From the NCBI GenBank assembly GCA_050250955.1, contig JBFWNR010000004.1:558001-622000 (forward strand): DNA of 64,000 nucleotides. Direction: 5' to 3'. The notes beneath the pieces were generated by a model. It was not told the origin of the DNA, searched no databases, and saw nothing but the letters and a program-made list of their open reading frames with translations. The position numbers and the translations under genes were made by a program. Origin of the DNA: CAWAYR01 sp050250955 (GTDB taxonomy: Bacteria; Acidobacteriota; Vicinamibacteria; Vicinamibacterales; UBA2999). Shown here piece after piece: positions 26,295-35,210 of this stretch (positions are counted from its first letter, which is position 1; every line of letters starts with the position of its first letter).

Positions 26295-27647
26295 CTACGA
26301 CCTGATGATCGCCAATACCTCGTCGCGACGCCGCTCCATGATCTCGGGGGTCGTCCCCTCGAGGTTCAGGCGCAGCAGCGGCTCGGTGTTCGAGGCGCGG
26401 ACGTTGAAGTGCCAGTCGTCGAACTCCACCGAGATGCCGTCGAGGCGGTAGACGTGGCCGTGGGCGTACTCGCGGGCCAGCCGGTCGAGCTTCTCCGGCA
26501 CCGCCGCCATGCTCGCCACCGTGGTGTTGATCTCCCCGGAGATGAAGTAGCGCTCGCGCAGCGGCGCCAGCAGGTCGCGCAGCGACTGCCCCTTGCGCGA
26601 CATCAGCTCGAGGATGAGCAGCGCCGGGATGAAGCCGTTGTCGGCGTAGAAGTTGTCCTTGAAGTAGTAGTGCCCGGTCACCTCGCCGCCGAACAGGCCG
26701 TCCTCCTCGCGCATGCGGCGCTTGATGAAGGCGTGGCCGACGCGGTTCATCAGCGCCCGGCCGCCGTAGCGGGCCACGGTGTCCTTCACCGCGTAGCTGG
26801 CGCGGACGTCGTAGACGATGGTGGCGCCGGGCTGCTTCATCAGCGCCGCCTCGGCGAGCAGCGCCGTGATGAAGTCGCCGGCGATGAACTCGCCGCTGCC
26901 GTCGATGAAGAAACAGCGGTCGGCGTCGCCGTCCCAGGCGATGCCGATGTCGGCGCGCTGGCGAATCACCTCGGCGGTGATGTCGCGGCGGTTCTCCTCG
27001 ATGAGCGGGTTGGCCTCGTGGTTGGGGAAGGTGCCGTCGACCTCGAAGCACAGCCGCGTCGTCCGGCACGGCAGCCGATCGAACAGATGCGGCGCGACCG
27101 CTCCGGCGATGCCGCTGCCGGCGTCGAGGACAGCGTTGAACGGCTGAATCACCGCCGGATCGATGAAGCCCATCACGTGCTCCACGTACGGCGCGGTGAT
27201 GTCGCCGCGGGTCACGGTGCCGGGCGTCGCCGCGGGCGCCGGCAGGGTGCCACCGAGCATCATGTCCTTCATTTCCCTGATGCCGGATTCGCCGCTGAGC
27301 GGAAACGCCTCGGCCTTGACCATCTTGCAGCCGTTGTACTGCTTGGGGTTGTGCGAGGCCGTGATCTGCGCGCCGCCGTCGAGACCGGCGCTGGCCACGG
27401 CGTAGTACATCATGTCGGTGCCGGCCAGGCCGTAGTCGAGCACATGGCCGCCCTGGCGGGTGACGCCCTCGATGAACGCTGCCGTCAGCGACGGCGACGA
27501 GGTGCGCATGTCGCGGGTCACCGCGAAGCGGCCGGGCCCGAGGAACGCCGCGAAGGCCCGGCCGAGCTGCAGGAACACCGCCTCGGACAGCTCTTCCGGG
27601 TAGAGGCCGCGGACGTCGTAGGCCTTGAAGATCTCGGGGTTGATCAT
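26295..27647 (-). CDS. manB: Phosphomannomutase/phosphoglucomutase
   Basis: The 450-residue alpha-D-phosphohexomutase starts INPEIFKAYDVRGLYPEEL. It carries the phosphoserine motif TASHNPKQYNG, metal loop DGDADRCFF, sugar-specificity loop GGEVTGHYYF and phosphate-binding RASNTEPLLRL. It interconverts hexose 6- and 1-phosphates, feeding the nucleotidyltransferase encoded 28 bases upstream. Manno versus gluco preference cannot be decided from sequence alone. ATG 27647 is favoured over upstream starts, which fall within the gap/neighbour. Confidence 0.9.
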   Translation of the reverse strand: MINPEIFKAYDVRGLYPEELSEAVFLQLGRAFAAFLGPGRFAVTRDMRTSSPSLTAAFIEGVTRQGGHVLDYGLAGTDMMYYAVASAGLDGGAQITASHNPKQYNGCKMVKAEAFPLSGESGIREMKDMMLGGTLPAPAATPGTVTRGDITAPYVEHVMGFIDPAVIQPFNAVLDAGSGIAGAVAPHLFDRLPCRTTRLCFEVDGTFPNHEANPLIEENRRDITAEVIRQRADIGIAWDGDADRCFFIDGSGEFIAGDFITALLAEAALMKQPGATIVYDVRASYAVKDTVARYGGRALMNRVGHAFIKRRMREEDGLFGGEVTGHYYFKDNFYADNGFIPALLILELMSRKGQSLRDLLAPLRERYFISGEINTTVASMAAVPEKLDRLAREYAHGHVYRLDGISVEFDDWHFNVRASNTEPLLRLNLEGTTPEIMERRRDEVLAIIRS

Positions 27648-27675
27648 GGCTCGTCTCTGGGGAACAGGGCCCCGG

Positions 27676-28731
27676 TCACACCTGGGTGAAGTCGGTGAGC
27701 GCGGTCTTGTCACCGAGGATGGCGGCCGGGCCGACGCGGGCGTCGCGGCCGATGTGGCAGCCGCGGCCGACCAGGGCGCCGTCGACCACGGCGTCGCGGC
27801 CGATGCGGCTGTTGGGCCACAGGATGGCGCCGCGCACTTCGGCGTCCTCCTCGACCACGACGGCGCGGCCGACGACGCTCAGCGCCGCGATGCGCGCCCC
27901 GGCCTTGATGTGGGCGCCGGCGTCGATGAAGCAGGGGCCGTCGACCACGGCGCCCGGCTCGATCCGCGCCTCCGGCGAGATGACCGGCTGGCCCGAGGCG
28001 ATCCCGGCCGGCCCGAGCGGGCAGCGGCCGGCGAAGATGTCGTGGTGCACGGCCCGGTACTTCTCCGGCGTGCCGATGTCGATCCAATAGCCGCGATCGA
28101 CGTAGGCCACGAAGGTCTCCCCGCGTTCGACCAGCGACGGGAAGTAGCCGCGTTCGATCGAGTAGGGTGTGTCCTTCGGGATGCGATCGAAGGTCGACGG
28201 TTCGAGGACGTAGATGCCGGCGTTGATCGTGTCGCAGGTGATCTCGTCCGCCGACGGCTTCTCGAGGAAGCGGCGGACGTCGCCCTCGGGCGTGGTCTCG
28301 ACCAGGCCGTAGGCCGACGGGTTCTCGACCGGGGTCAGCACGATCGTCGCCCGGGCCTGTCGCTCGCGGTGGCGCCGGACGACGGCGGCGACGTCGACGG
28401 CGGTCATCACGTCGCCGTTGAAGACCACCAGGGTGTCGTCGATGCCCTGGGCCGCGAAACGGATGGCGCCGCCGGTGCCGAGCGGGGACGGCTCGACCAC
28501 GTAGCGCAGCCGGACGCCGAGCCCGCCGCCGTCGCCGAAGGTCTCCTCGAGCCGGCGTGGCTGGTAGTTGAGGCTGAGGATCACCTCGTCGATTTCAGGT
28601 ACCTGCTTGAGCAGGTCGATCTGGTAGGTCAGGAACGGCCGGTCGAAAATCGGGACGATCGGCTTGGGCGTGTGGAGCGTCAGCGGGCGCAGCCGCGTGC
28701 CCTTGCCGCCGGCGAGCAGAATGGCTTTCAT
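27676..28731 (-). CDS. Sugar-1-phosphate nucleotidyltransferase (mannose-1-phosphate guanylyltransferase-like)
   Basis: The 351-residue protein has nucleotidyltransferase signature LAGGKGTRLRPLT and KPIVPIFDRPFL, NGDVMT, FLEKP and WIDIGTPEKY. A C-terminal left-handed beta-helix of hexapeptide repeats follows (about 240-345). This architecture is shared by GDP-mannose pyrophosphorylases and related enzymes; neighbouring phosphomannomutase favours GDP-mannose. It supplies activated sugar for glycans. A TATGAT box lies 12 bases upstream of the ATG. Divergent from pgsA. Confidence 0.85.
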   Translation of the reverse strand: MKAILLAGGKGTRLRPLTLHTPKPIVPIFDRPFLTYQIDLLKQVPEIDEVILSLNYQPRRLEETFGDGGGLGVRLRYVVEPSPLGTGGAIRFAAQGIDDTLVVFNGDVMTAVDVAAVVRRHRERQARATIVLTPVENPSAYGLVETTPEGDVRRFLEKPSADEITCDTINAGIYVLEPSTFDRIPKDTPYSIERGYFPSLVERGETFVAYVDRGYWIDIGTPEKYRAVHHDIFAGRCPLGPAGIASGQPVISPEARIEPGAVVDGPCFIDAGAHIKAGARIAALSVVGRAVVVEEDAEVRGAILWPNSRIGRDAVVDGALVGRGCHIGRDARVGPAAILGDKTALTDFTQV

Positions 28732-28742
28732 GTCAACCGCCG

Positions 28743-28748
28743 ATCATA
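28743..28748 (-). promoter_or_regulatory. -10 box TATGAT of the nucleotidyltransferase gene
   Basis: Minus-strand TATGAT ends 11 bases before ATG 28731, giving a leader of about 5 bases. Arranged back to back with the pgsA -10 within a 58-bp divergent gap. Confidence 0.45.
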
Positions 28749-28765
28749 CACCGGACCCTTGGCGG

Positions 28766-28771
28766 TAGAAT
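28766..28771 (+). promoter_or_regulatory. -10 box GG-TAGAAT of pgsA
   Basis: TAGAAT preceded by CGG, ending 18 bases before the pgsA ATG. The same GGTAGAAT word occurs before atoE and the small membrane gene at 63076. Confidence 0.45.
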
Positions 28772-28789
28772 TGCACCAGACGTCCAGCC

Positions 28790-29422
28790 ATGAACCTGCC
28801 GAATGCCTTGACGGTCGGCCGCATCGTGCTCGTGCCGCTGCTCGTGGTGGTGCTGCTCACCAAGTTCGACGGCCGCGCCGTGCTGGGCATCCACGTGGAG
28901 TTCGTCGCGGCAGCCATCTTCGGCCTCGCGTCGCTCACCGACTGGCTCGATGGCTACCTGGCGCGGCGCCGCCAGCAGGTCACCTGGGTCGGCCAGGTGC
29001 TCGATCCGATCGCCGACAAGCTGCTCATCTCGGCGGTGCTCATCTCGCTGGTCCAGCTCGACCTGGTGGCGGCGTGGATGGCCGCCGTGATCATCGGCCG
29101 GGAGTTCGCGGTCACCGGCCTGCGCAGCCTGGCGTTCTCGCGCGGGCTGGTCATCGCCGCCTCGCCCCTCGGCAAGCTCAAGATGGTGACGCAGATCGTC
29201 GCCGTGCTGCTGCTGCTGCTGGGCTGGGAGCGCTTTCCGCTGCTGCTGGGGTTCGGGCGGGCGATGCTGTGGGTGGCCATGGCGGCCACGCTCGGCTCGG
29301 CGATCGACTACTTCTGGCGGTTCAGCCGCGCGGTGTCGACCGTCGCGGCGCCGGTCGCCGACTTCGCCGCCGCCCAGGCCCGGCGCGAGCGCGAGCGGGG
29401 CGAACAGAGCGGCGCCGCGTGA
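28790..29422 (+). CDS. pgsA: CDP-diacylglycerol-glycerol-3-phosphate phosphatidyltransferase
   Basis: The 210-residue membrane enzyme has the CDP-alcohol phosphotransferase motif DGYLARRRQQVTWVGQVLD with the final PIADK (pattern DGxxAR(x8)GxxxDxxxD, complete). N-terminus MNLPNALTVGRI is typical of PgsA. It makes phosphatidylglycerol phosphate. Several membrane helices follow; the tail is Arg/Glu-rich. Monocistronic as far as seen. Confidence 0.93.
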   Translation: MNLPNALTVGRIVLVPLLVVVLLTKFDGRAVLGIHVEFVAAAIFGLASLTDWLDGYLARRRQQVTWVGQVLDPIADKLLISAVLISLVQLDLVAAWMAAVIIGREFAVTGLRSLAFSRGLVIAASPLGKLKMVTQIVAVLLLLLGWERFPLLLGFGRAMLWVAMAATLGSAIDYFWRFSRAVSTVAAPVADFAAAQARRERERGEQSGAA

Positions 29423-29473
29423 GCCGCCCGCGCCGGGGCGGGACCGGGCTGGAGGCGACTGCCGGCCTCAGGC

Positions 29474-30256
29474 TCAGGGCTTGGACGGCGGAGCCTGCGT
29501 ACCGACCCAGTCGCCGGCGTAGAGCACGTCGCGCACCCGATCGGCGATCACCGTCGAGGTGTCGCCGGCGACGGTGAGCACGATGGCCCGGCCGACCTCG
29601 ACCAGCGGCCCCCACGTCCTCGGATCGCGGAAGATGGTCAGCCGCGCGCCGGCGGTGAGACCGTGCGAGGCACCGCGGTTGACGACGATGAGATCGCCGT
29701 TGGCGAACGTCTGGCGGCCGTCGGTGCCGAACATCAGGCGGCCCAGGTCGGTGAACTGGGTGGCACCTTCGGCGGCGAGGGCGGTCGGCAGCGGCGCGGC
29801 GGCGAACGGCTCCAGGTAGTCGTCCTTGAGGAAGTGGTCGCAGGCGTGGTCGATCCGGGCCAGCGCCGAGTAGTCGTCCGAGGCGGTGATGGTGATCCAG
29901 CCGGCGGTGTGCACCGTGGCCGGCGAGGTCGCCGATGGCCGACGATGGTCGGGCCTGGTCAGCAGCCGTCGCACGAAGAACTGCTGCCCCGGCTCGAGGC
30001 CGACCGACGTGCCGCCGAAGAGCACCAGCGTGTCGGGCGCGGCGAAGGCGCGGCGCAGCTTGGCGTCACCTTCGTGGGCGGCCGGGAGCCGGTGCACCGG
30101 CCGCGGCTCGCTGAACACCGGCAGGTCGGCGCAACTCAGCCGTTTGGGATACATCCCGAGGGTGCCGAAGGCCTGCGGCGGCAGGGGCTCCTGCGCGGCC
30201 ACGGGCGCGGCGACGACGGTGACGAGCAGTGCACACAGAGACGCGATTCGGCGCAT
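29474..30256 (-). CDS. Secreted protein of unknown function
   Basis: The 260-residue protein has a signal peptide ending near PVAAQE. The C-terminal half contains two phrases seen in Gram-negative envelope proteins with small beta modules: LEPGQQFFVRR and NRGASHGLTAGARLTIFRD. No catalytic motif is seen. It lies 3 bases downstream of bamD on the same strand, suggesting a linked envelope role. Confidence 0.6.
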   Translation of the reverse strand: MRRIASLCALLVTVVAAPVAAQEPLPPQAFGTLGMYPKRLSCADLPVFSEPRPVHRLPAAHEGDAKLRRAFAAPDTLVLFGGTSVGLEPGQQFFVRRLLTRPDHRRPSATSPATVHTAGWITITASDDYSALARIDHACDHFLKDDYLEPFAAAPLPTALAAEGATQFTDLGRLMFGTDGRQTFANGDLIVVNRGASHGLTAGARLTIFRDPRTWGPLVEVGRAIVLTVAGDTSTVIADRVRDVLYAGDWVGTQAPPSKP

Positions 30257-30259
30257 GGT

Positions 30260-31051
30260 CTACCCCTCGGGGGCCGGTGCGCTCTTGAGCTCCTCGACCC
30301 GGCGGCGGGTCGCCTCCAGGTACGAACTTTGTTCGAACTCTTTCAAAAGTCGTTCGAAGTACGGGAGCGCTTCGGCCTTCCGATCGATCCTGAGCAAGGA
30401 TTCGGCCAAGTGGTAGTAGACCGCGTCGCGGTTCGTGAACTCGGGGTCCTCCTTGAGGACCTGGCGGAAGCGATCGATTGCCCCCGGCCACCAGCGCGAC
30501 CGGTAGTAGAAGAAGCCGACCCGATAGCTCGCCTCGCTCAGCCTGTCCTTCGCCTGGCGCATCAGCGCCGTGGCCTCGGGCATCAGCGGGCTGTTCGGGT
30601 AGCGATCGAGGAAGACCTGCAACTCCTTGATCGTCTCGCGGGTGTTGGTCTGGTCGCGCTCGGGCGCCAGCATCTGCTCGCTCTGGGCGAAGGCGAGGCG
30701 GAACTGCGCATAGTCGGCGCGCGGGCTGGTCGGGTAGAAGGTCAGGAACTCGCGGAACTCGTTGATCGCCAGCAGCAGCGACTCGGTGCTGTGTTCGGCG
30801 ATGTAGGTGTCGCCGACCGCCAGCTTGGCGTCGGGACGGAAGGGGCTCTGCGGGTAGTTGTCGACGATCTGCCGGAAGTACTCCCGGGCGACGATCCAGT
30901 GCCGCTCCTTGAACTCGGCCGTGCCGCGGTCGAACAGGAACTGGTCGGCATCGGCGTTGGCCGGCGGCACCACCGAGCGCTGGGCGCCGCACCCGGCCAG
31001 GCAGAGCGCGATGCTCGCCGCCAGGGCGACTCGGAGCAGACGCGTCGTCAT
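30260..31051 (-). CDS. bamD: BamD-like outer-membrane assembly lipoprotein
   Basis: The 263-residue protein has a lipoprotein signal (LCLAGC, lipidation at Cys) and tandem TPRs: FDRGTAEFKERHWIVAREYF, NYPQSPFRPDAKL, EFLTFYPTSPRADYAQFRLA, the BamD/YfiO pattern. It belongs to the BAM complex that inserts outer-membrane proteins. ATG 31051 overlaps the epimerase stop (ATGA) and is preferred over the first frame start at 31066. The C-terminal half has extra repeats. Confidence 0.85.
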   Translation of the reverse strand: MTTRLLRVALAASIALCLAGCGAQRSVVPPANADADQFLFDRGTAEFKERHWIVAREYFRQIVDNYPQSPFRPDAKLAVGDTYIAEHSTESLLLAINEFREFLTFYPTSPRADYAQFRLAFAQSEQMLAPERDQTNTRETIKELQVFLDRYPNSPLMPEATALMRQAKDRLSEASYRVGFFYYRSRWWPGAIDRFRQVLKEDPEFTNRDAVYYHLAESLLRIDRKAEALPYFERLLKEFEQSSYLEATRRRVEELKSAPAPEG

Positions 31052-31983
31052 CGGGTGGAGAACCACCGGTACATCGCCGTGAGGCCCTCTTCGAGTGTCA
31101 CCGACGGGGCGAAGCCCAGGTCGGCGCGGGCCCGCGTGGTGTCGGCGTAGGTGTCGCGCATGTCGCCTTTCTGTGGCGGTTGGACGTCGATGGCGACCGG
31201 GCGGCCGGTCACGCGTCCGAGCAGGTCGAACACCTCGCGCAGCGTCACCCGCGAGCCGCCACCAATATTGTAGACGCGCCCCGGGACACCGCGGACGGCG
31301 GCGGTCGCCGTCGCGGCGGCGGCATCGGCGACGAACGTGAAGTCGCGAGTCTGCAGCCCGTCGCCGAACTGGGCCAGCGGACGGCCGGCGGCAATCGCCG
31401 AGAAGAAGCGATGGAAGCCCATGTCAGGGCGTTGACGCGGGCCGTAGACCGTGAAGTAGCGCAGCGATACCGTCGGCACCCGGTGATTCACGAAATAGAG
31501 GTAGCAGAGTTGCTCGGCCGAGAGCTTGGTCACGCCGTAGGGCGAGACCGGGTGCAGCGGGACGTCCTCCTGCATCGGCAGCGCCACGCCGTCGCCGTAC
31601 ACCGATGAGCTCGACGCATAGACGAACCGGTCGATGGGCCGCCCGGCGCAGGCCTCGAGGAGGATCTGCGTCGCGTCGACGTTGAGCTCGGTATAGACGC
31701 GGAAGTCGCGGCCCCAGCTCTTGCGCACCCCGGCCTGGGCGGCGAGGTGGAACACGTGGGTGACCCCGTCGAGCAACGCCGGCAGGTCGGCGTCGGCGAT
31801 CGCCGCTTCGACCAGCGTGTAACGGTCGCGGCCGCGCAACGCGCCGAGGTTGGCGTCCTTGATCGCCCGCGGGTAGTAGTCCGTGAAGCAGTCCAGGGCA
31901 ACCACTTCGGCGCCCTGATCGAGCAGCCGCTCGCTCAGGTGCGAGCCGATGAATCCCGCCCCCCCGGTCACCAACGCTTTCAT
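31048..31983 (-). CDS. NAD-dependent sugar-nucleotide epimerase/dehydratase
   Basis: The 311-residue extended short-chain dehydrogenase has GGAGFIGSHL NAD-binding motif, HLAAQAGVR, SSSSVYGD and catalytic YGVTK, with downstream NIGGGSRVTLREV. The stretch RYFTVYGPRQRPDMG and overall form resemble UDP-glucuronate/UDP-glucose 4-epimerases. Substrate undecided; GDP- or UDP-sugars for envelope glycans are likely. ATG 31983 overlaps the thioesterase stop. Confidence 0.85.
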   Translation of the reverse strand: MKALVTGGAGFIGSHLSERLLDQGAEVVALDCFTDYYPRAIKDANLGALRGRDRYTLVEAAIADADLPALLDGVTHVFHLAAQAGVRKSWGRDFRVYTELNVDATQILLEACAGRPIDRFVYASSSSVYGDGVALPMQEDVPLHPVSPYGVTKLSAEQLCYLYFVNHRVPTVSLRYFTVYGPRQRPDMGFHRFFSAIAAGRPLAQFGDGLQTRDFTFVADAAAATATAAVRGVPGRVYNIGGGSRVTLREVFDLLGRVTGRPVAIDVQPPQKGDMRDTYADTTRARADLGFAPSVTLEEGLTAMYRWFSTR

Positions 31984-32408
31984 CCGATGAGATCCTTGAT
32001 CGTCGCCGGCACGCGCACCGGACGGCCGCGACCGTCGGTGAAGGCGTGCACGGTGGATCCGGCGGCCACCGCGCCCTCCGGTCCGGTGATGTCGTAGTCG
32101 AATGCGAGCCGTGCCGCCGACACCAGCCGCGCCACGGCGCGGACGGCCAGGTCGTCGTCGTAGCGCGCCGGCGCCCGGTAGGTGCAGTGGGCCTCGATCA
32201 CCGGCAGGAAGAGGCCCTCCTCCTCCAGGCGCCGATAGGTCATGCCGGCGGCGCGCAGCCAGTCCGTGCGCGCCACCTCGAACCACACCAGGTAGTTGGC
32301 GTAGTAGGCCACGCCCATCTGGTCGGTCTCGGCGTAGCGCACGCGCAGCCGTGAGACGTGCGGGCGGCCGGCCGCGGCCGGGGCGGCGACGGTGTCCGGG
32401 TCAGCCAT
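31980..32408 (-). CDS. YbgC-type acyl-CoA thioesterase (hotdog fold)
   Basis: The 142-residue hotdog protein has the 4-HBT/YbgC active-site stretch YAETDQMGVAYYANYLVWFE, with the catalytic Asp in TDQMG. Relatives hydrolyse short-chain acyl-CoA or associate with Tol-Pal. ATG 32408 overlaps the rpe stop by 8 bases and is preferred; the frame extends to 32462 inside rpe. Confidence 0.85.
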   Translation of the reverse strand: MADPDTVAAPAAAGRPHVSRLRVRYAETDQMGVAYYANYLVWFEVARTDWLRAAGMTYRRLEEEGLFLPVIEAHCTYRAPARYDDDLAVRAVARLVSAARLAFDYDITGPEGAVAAGSTVHAFTDGRGRPVRVPATIKDLIG

Positions 32409-33069
32409 CGTGGCGGAGGGCGGCGGTGCGGAGCGCCCGCGTCGCCGCGGTCGGATCGCCATGCCCGAAGACGGCCTGCCCGGCCACCAGCACCGACGCG
32501 CCGGCGGCGACGACGGCGGCCGCCGTCTGCGGATCGATGCCGCCGTCCACTTCGATGTCGGCGCGGCTGCCGGTGCGGGCCAGCAGATCGCGGACGCGGC
32601 GGATCTTGTCGGGCGTGCGCGCGATGAAGTGCTGCCCGCCGAATCCGGGGTTGACCGACATCACCAGCACGATGTCGAGATCGGCCGCCACCTCTTCGAT
32701 GGCGGAGATCGGCGTCGAGGGGTTGAGGGCCACGCCGGCTCGCGCGCCCAGCGCCTTGATGGCGGCCACGGTGCGGTGCAGGTGGGGGAGCACCTCGACG
32801 TGGACGATCAGGTTGGCGGCGCCGGCCGCCACGTAGGCGTCGAGATAGGGATCCGGGTTGGTGATCATCAGGTGCACGTCGAGCGGCACGCGGGCGACGC
32901 GGCGCACGGCGCGGACGACCGGCGGGCCGATGGTCAGGTTCGGCACGAAGTGGCCGTCCATGACGTCGACGTGGATGAGGTCGGCGCCGCCGGCCTCGGC
33001 GGCGCCGATGTCGCGGGCGAGGTGGGCGAAGTCGGCCGAGAGGATCGACGGCGCCAGCCGCAGCGTCAC
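32401..33069 (-). CDS. rpe: Ribulose-phosphate 3-epimerase
   Basis: The 222-residue TIM barrel starts RLAPSILSADFAHL, with HVDVMDGHFVPNLTIGP, DVHLMI, LVMSVNPGFGGQ and EVDGGIDPQTA: all Rpe signatures including metal-binding His/Asp. It interconverts ribulose-5-P and xylulose-5-P in the pentose-phosphate pathway. GTG start overlaps the PASTA gene stop (GTGA). Confidence 0.95.
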   Translation of the reverse strand: MTLRLAPSILSADFAHLARDIGAAEAGGADLIHVDVMDGHFVPNLTIGPPVVRAVRRVARVPLDVHLMITNPDPYLDAYVAAGAANLIVHVEVLPHLHRTVAAIKALGARAGVALNPSTPISAIEEVAADLDIVLVMSVNPGFGGQHFIARTPDKIRRVRDLLARTGSRADIEVDGGIDPQTAAAVVAAGASVLVAGQAVFGHGDPTAATRALRTAALRHDG

Positions 33070-33788
33070 TGGGCGACCTCCAGGGAGATGGCGTCGCCGG
33101 GATGGACCTGGAAGCCGCCGGCCGGCGTCTGGCGGACGATCACGCCCGCGGGGAGGCCGCTGGCGGTCCGCTCCCCGACGAAGCTGACCCGGAATCCCTG
33201 CTGGCGGAGCACCGCCGCGGCGGCGTCGCCCGCCAGCCCGATGAGATCGGGCATCACGTAGCTCGCCGACTCGACGCCGCGGCTCACCAGGAGGCGCACG
33301 GCGGCGGCGGGCTGCCCGGGAGCCGGCTCCTGGGCGATGACCTGATCGGCGGTGAACGCCTCGGAGCGGATCTCCGCCACGCTGGTGGCGTCGAGTCCTT
33401 CCTGGGCGAGGCGGATGCGCGCCGACCGTTCGCCCTGGCCGACCACACCCGGCATGTGGGCCACCCGCGGTCCGGCCGAGACCCAGACCCGCACCGTGCG
33501 CTGCCGCCGCGACGGGGTGCCGGCGCGGGGGTCCTGGCCGAGGATCTGGCCGGCCGGCACCTCGGTACTCGGCCGCTGCGCCGCGTCGACGCGCAGGCTC
33601 AGCTGTTCCGGCCCGAGTCGGGCCGCCGCCTCGGCGATGCTGATGCCGGTGACATCGGGGACCGTCACCTCGCGGGCGCGCACCGCGACGCGGACCGCCA
33701 CCGCCGCAAACCCGATGAAGGTCGCCGCCAGGGCGCTGCCGATCACCACGAACCTGCCGAGGGCTCTCACCCGCTGCCGAAGGGCCAT
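33066..33788 (-). CDS. Membrane-anchored protein with three PASTA domains and no kinase
   Basis: The 240-residue protein has a short basic N-terminus, one membrane helix (FVVIGSALAATFIGFAAVAV) and three PASTA repeats beginning VTVPDVTG, HMPGVVG and VMPDLIG. PASTA modules bind peptidoglycan or penicillin in Ser/Thr kinases and PBPs; neither catalytic part is present here. ATG 33788 follows a TACAGT box; ATG 33812 and TTG 33848 are alternatives. It sits between rsmB and rpe. Confidence 0.8.
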   Translation of the reverse strand: MALRQRVRALGRFVVIGSALAATFIGFAAVAVRVAVRAREVTVPDVTGISIAEAAARLGPEQLSLRVDAAQRPSTEVPAGQILGQDPRAGTPSRRQRTVRVWVSAGPRVAHMPGVVGQGERSARIRLAQEGLDATSVAEIRSEAFTADQVIAQEPAPGQPAAAVRLLVSRGVESASYVMPDLIGLAGDAAAAVLRQQGFRVSFVGERTASGLPAGVIVRQTPAGGFQVHPGDAISLEVAQ

Positions 33789-33800
33789 GCGCGATCGATC

Positions 33801-33806
33801 ACTGTA
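33801..33806 (-). promoter_or_regulatory. -10 box TACAGT before the PASTA gene
   Basis: Minus-strand TACAGT, identical to the greA box, ends 12 bases before ATG 33788. It could be an internal promoter of the aroC-def-fmt-rsmB operon. Confidence 0.3.
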
Positions 33807-33848
33807 ATACATGCCGTTGCCGGCCGCCACCCGCGACGGGTGGCGCAA

Positions 33849-35210
33849 TCAGGCCGGCGCACGCACCAGCAGCGCACCGAAGTAGCCCTCCAGACCGTCG
33901 CGCACCGGGTCGGTGCGAAACGACCCGTCGGCGTCGAGACATCGCGCGATCGCCGCATCGCCGGACGGTCGGGCCAGCGTGAATCCAGAAAGCGTGGCCA
34001 CCACGTCGCTCACCACGCGCTCGTTCTCCTCGGGCTCGGTCGAACAGGTGGTGTAGACGAGGTGGCCGCCCGGTCGCACGCACGCCGCGGCGCGCCCGAG
34101 GAGGTCGCGCTGGCGGGCCGCGAAGCGCGGCAGGTCGGCGGCCTGCCGCCGCCACTTGATGTCGGGGTCGCGGCGCAGCGTGCCGAGACCGCTGCACGGC
34201 GCATCGACGACGACGACGTCGAAGCGGCCGGCAAACGGCAGCGGCGCCTCCGGGTCGAGGGCGACCACGGCGGCGCCGGCCGCCCCGCCGCGGGCCAGTG
34301 TCGCCGCCAGCAGGCGGAGCCGCGCCGGCCGCACGTCGCAGGCCACCACCCGCCCGCCGGCGCCGGCGGCCGCGGCGTACTGGAGCGCTTTGCCGCCCGG
34401 GGCGGCACAGACGTCGAGGACCAGGTCCCCCGGGCGGACCGGGGCGAGCCGCCCGGCCAGCTGCGATCCTTCGTCCTGGATGACGGCCGTCCCGGCGGCG
34501 ATGACACGGCTGGTGGCCGCCGGGCCATGCTCGACCCGCACCCCCCACGGCACGACCGGACTGGCCGTGGCGACGACGCCGTCCGCAGCGAGCTCGCCGA
34601 TGACCGCGGCCGGCGTCTCCGCCATCAGCGGATTGACACGCATCGCCACGGCGGGCGGGGCGTTGTTGAACGCCAGCCACGCTTCCACGTCGGCAAGCGG
34701 GCGGCGCGCCAGCCAGCGCTCCACCAGCCACGCCGGATGGGCGTGGAGGACGGCCAGGTGTTCCACCCACGGCGCCATCGCCGCGTCCGGCGGCCGGTCG
34801 GGCCGTGGCGGGAGGTCGCGGCCCGCGCCGCCGGCGAGCCGGCGCAAGACGGCATTGACCAGGCCGGCAGCGCTCGTCTTACGGGCCCGTCGCACCAGGG
34901 CCACGGCATCGTGGACCACCGCCGCCGCCGGCACCCGCGACAGATGGAACAGCTGGTAGGCGCCCATGCGCAGCGCGGTCAACACCTCGAGGTCGAGTCG
35001 CTCGAGCGGCTGCTTCGACAGGCGAGCCAGCGCGAAGTCGAGCCGCCCCCGCCACCGCACCGTGCCGACGGTCACCTGGTGGCACAACGCAACGTCGCGC
35101 GGGTCGGCCAGCGACGCCCGCGCCCCGTCGAGCGCGTCCCCCAGGTCGCGCGCGCCACGCGAGACGGCCAGGAGCGCGTCGAACGCGGCCAGGCGGGCCG
35201 GGGCGATCAC
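33849..35210 (-). CDS. rsmB: 16S rRNA m5C967 methyltransferase RsmB
   Basis: The 453-residue protein has an N-terminal NusB-like RNA-binding domain (about 1-140, AAFDALLAVSRG, YQLFHLSRVPAAAVV) and a C-terminal methyltransferase. The latter shows SAM motif LDVCAAPGGKA, VVVDAPCSGLG and TTCSTEPEENE with the two conserved cysteines. GTG 35210 overlaps the fmt stop (GTGA). Confidence 0.93.
   Translation of the reverse strand: MIAPARLAAFDALLAVSRGARDLGDALDGARASLADPRDVALCHQVTVGTVRWRGRLDFALARLSKQPLERLDLEVLTALRMGAYQLFHLSRVPAAAVVHDAVALVRRARKTSAAGLVNAVLRRLAGGAGRDLPPRPDRPPDAAMAPWVEHLAVLHAHPAWLVERWLARRPLADVEAWLAFNNAPPAVAMRVNPLMAETPAAVIGELAADGVVATASPVVPWGVRVEHGPAATSRVIAAGTAVIQDEGSQLAGRLAPVRPGDLVLDVCAAPGGKALQYAAAAGAGGRVVACDVRPARLRLLAATLARGGAAGAAVVALDPEAPLPFAGRFDVVVVDAPCSGLGTLRRDPDIKWRRQAADLPRFAARQRDLLGRAAACVRPGGHLVYTTCSTEPEENERVVSDVVATLSGFTLARPSGDAAIARCLDADGSFRTDPVRDGLEGYFGALLVRAPA

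Noticed and set aside
28731..28737. TTGACA-like word before the sugar nucleotidyltransferase gene
   Set aside because: It lies between the TATGAT box and the start codon, so it cannot be the -35 of that promoter.
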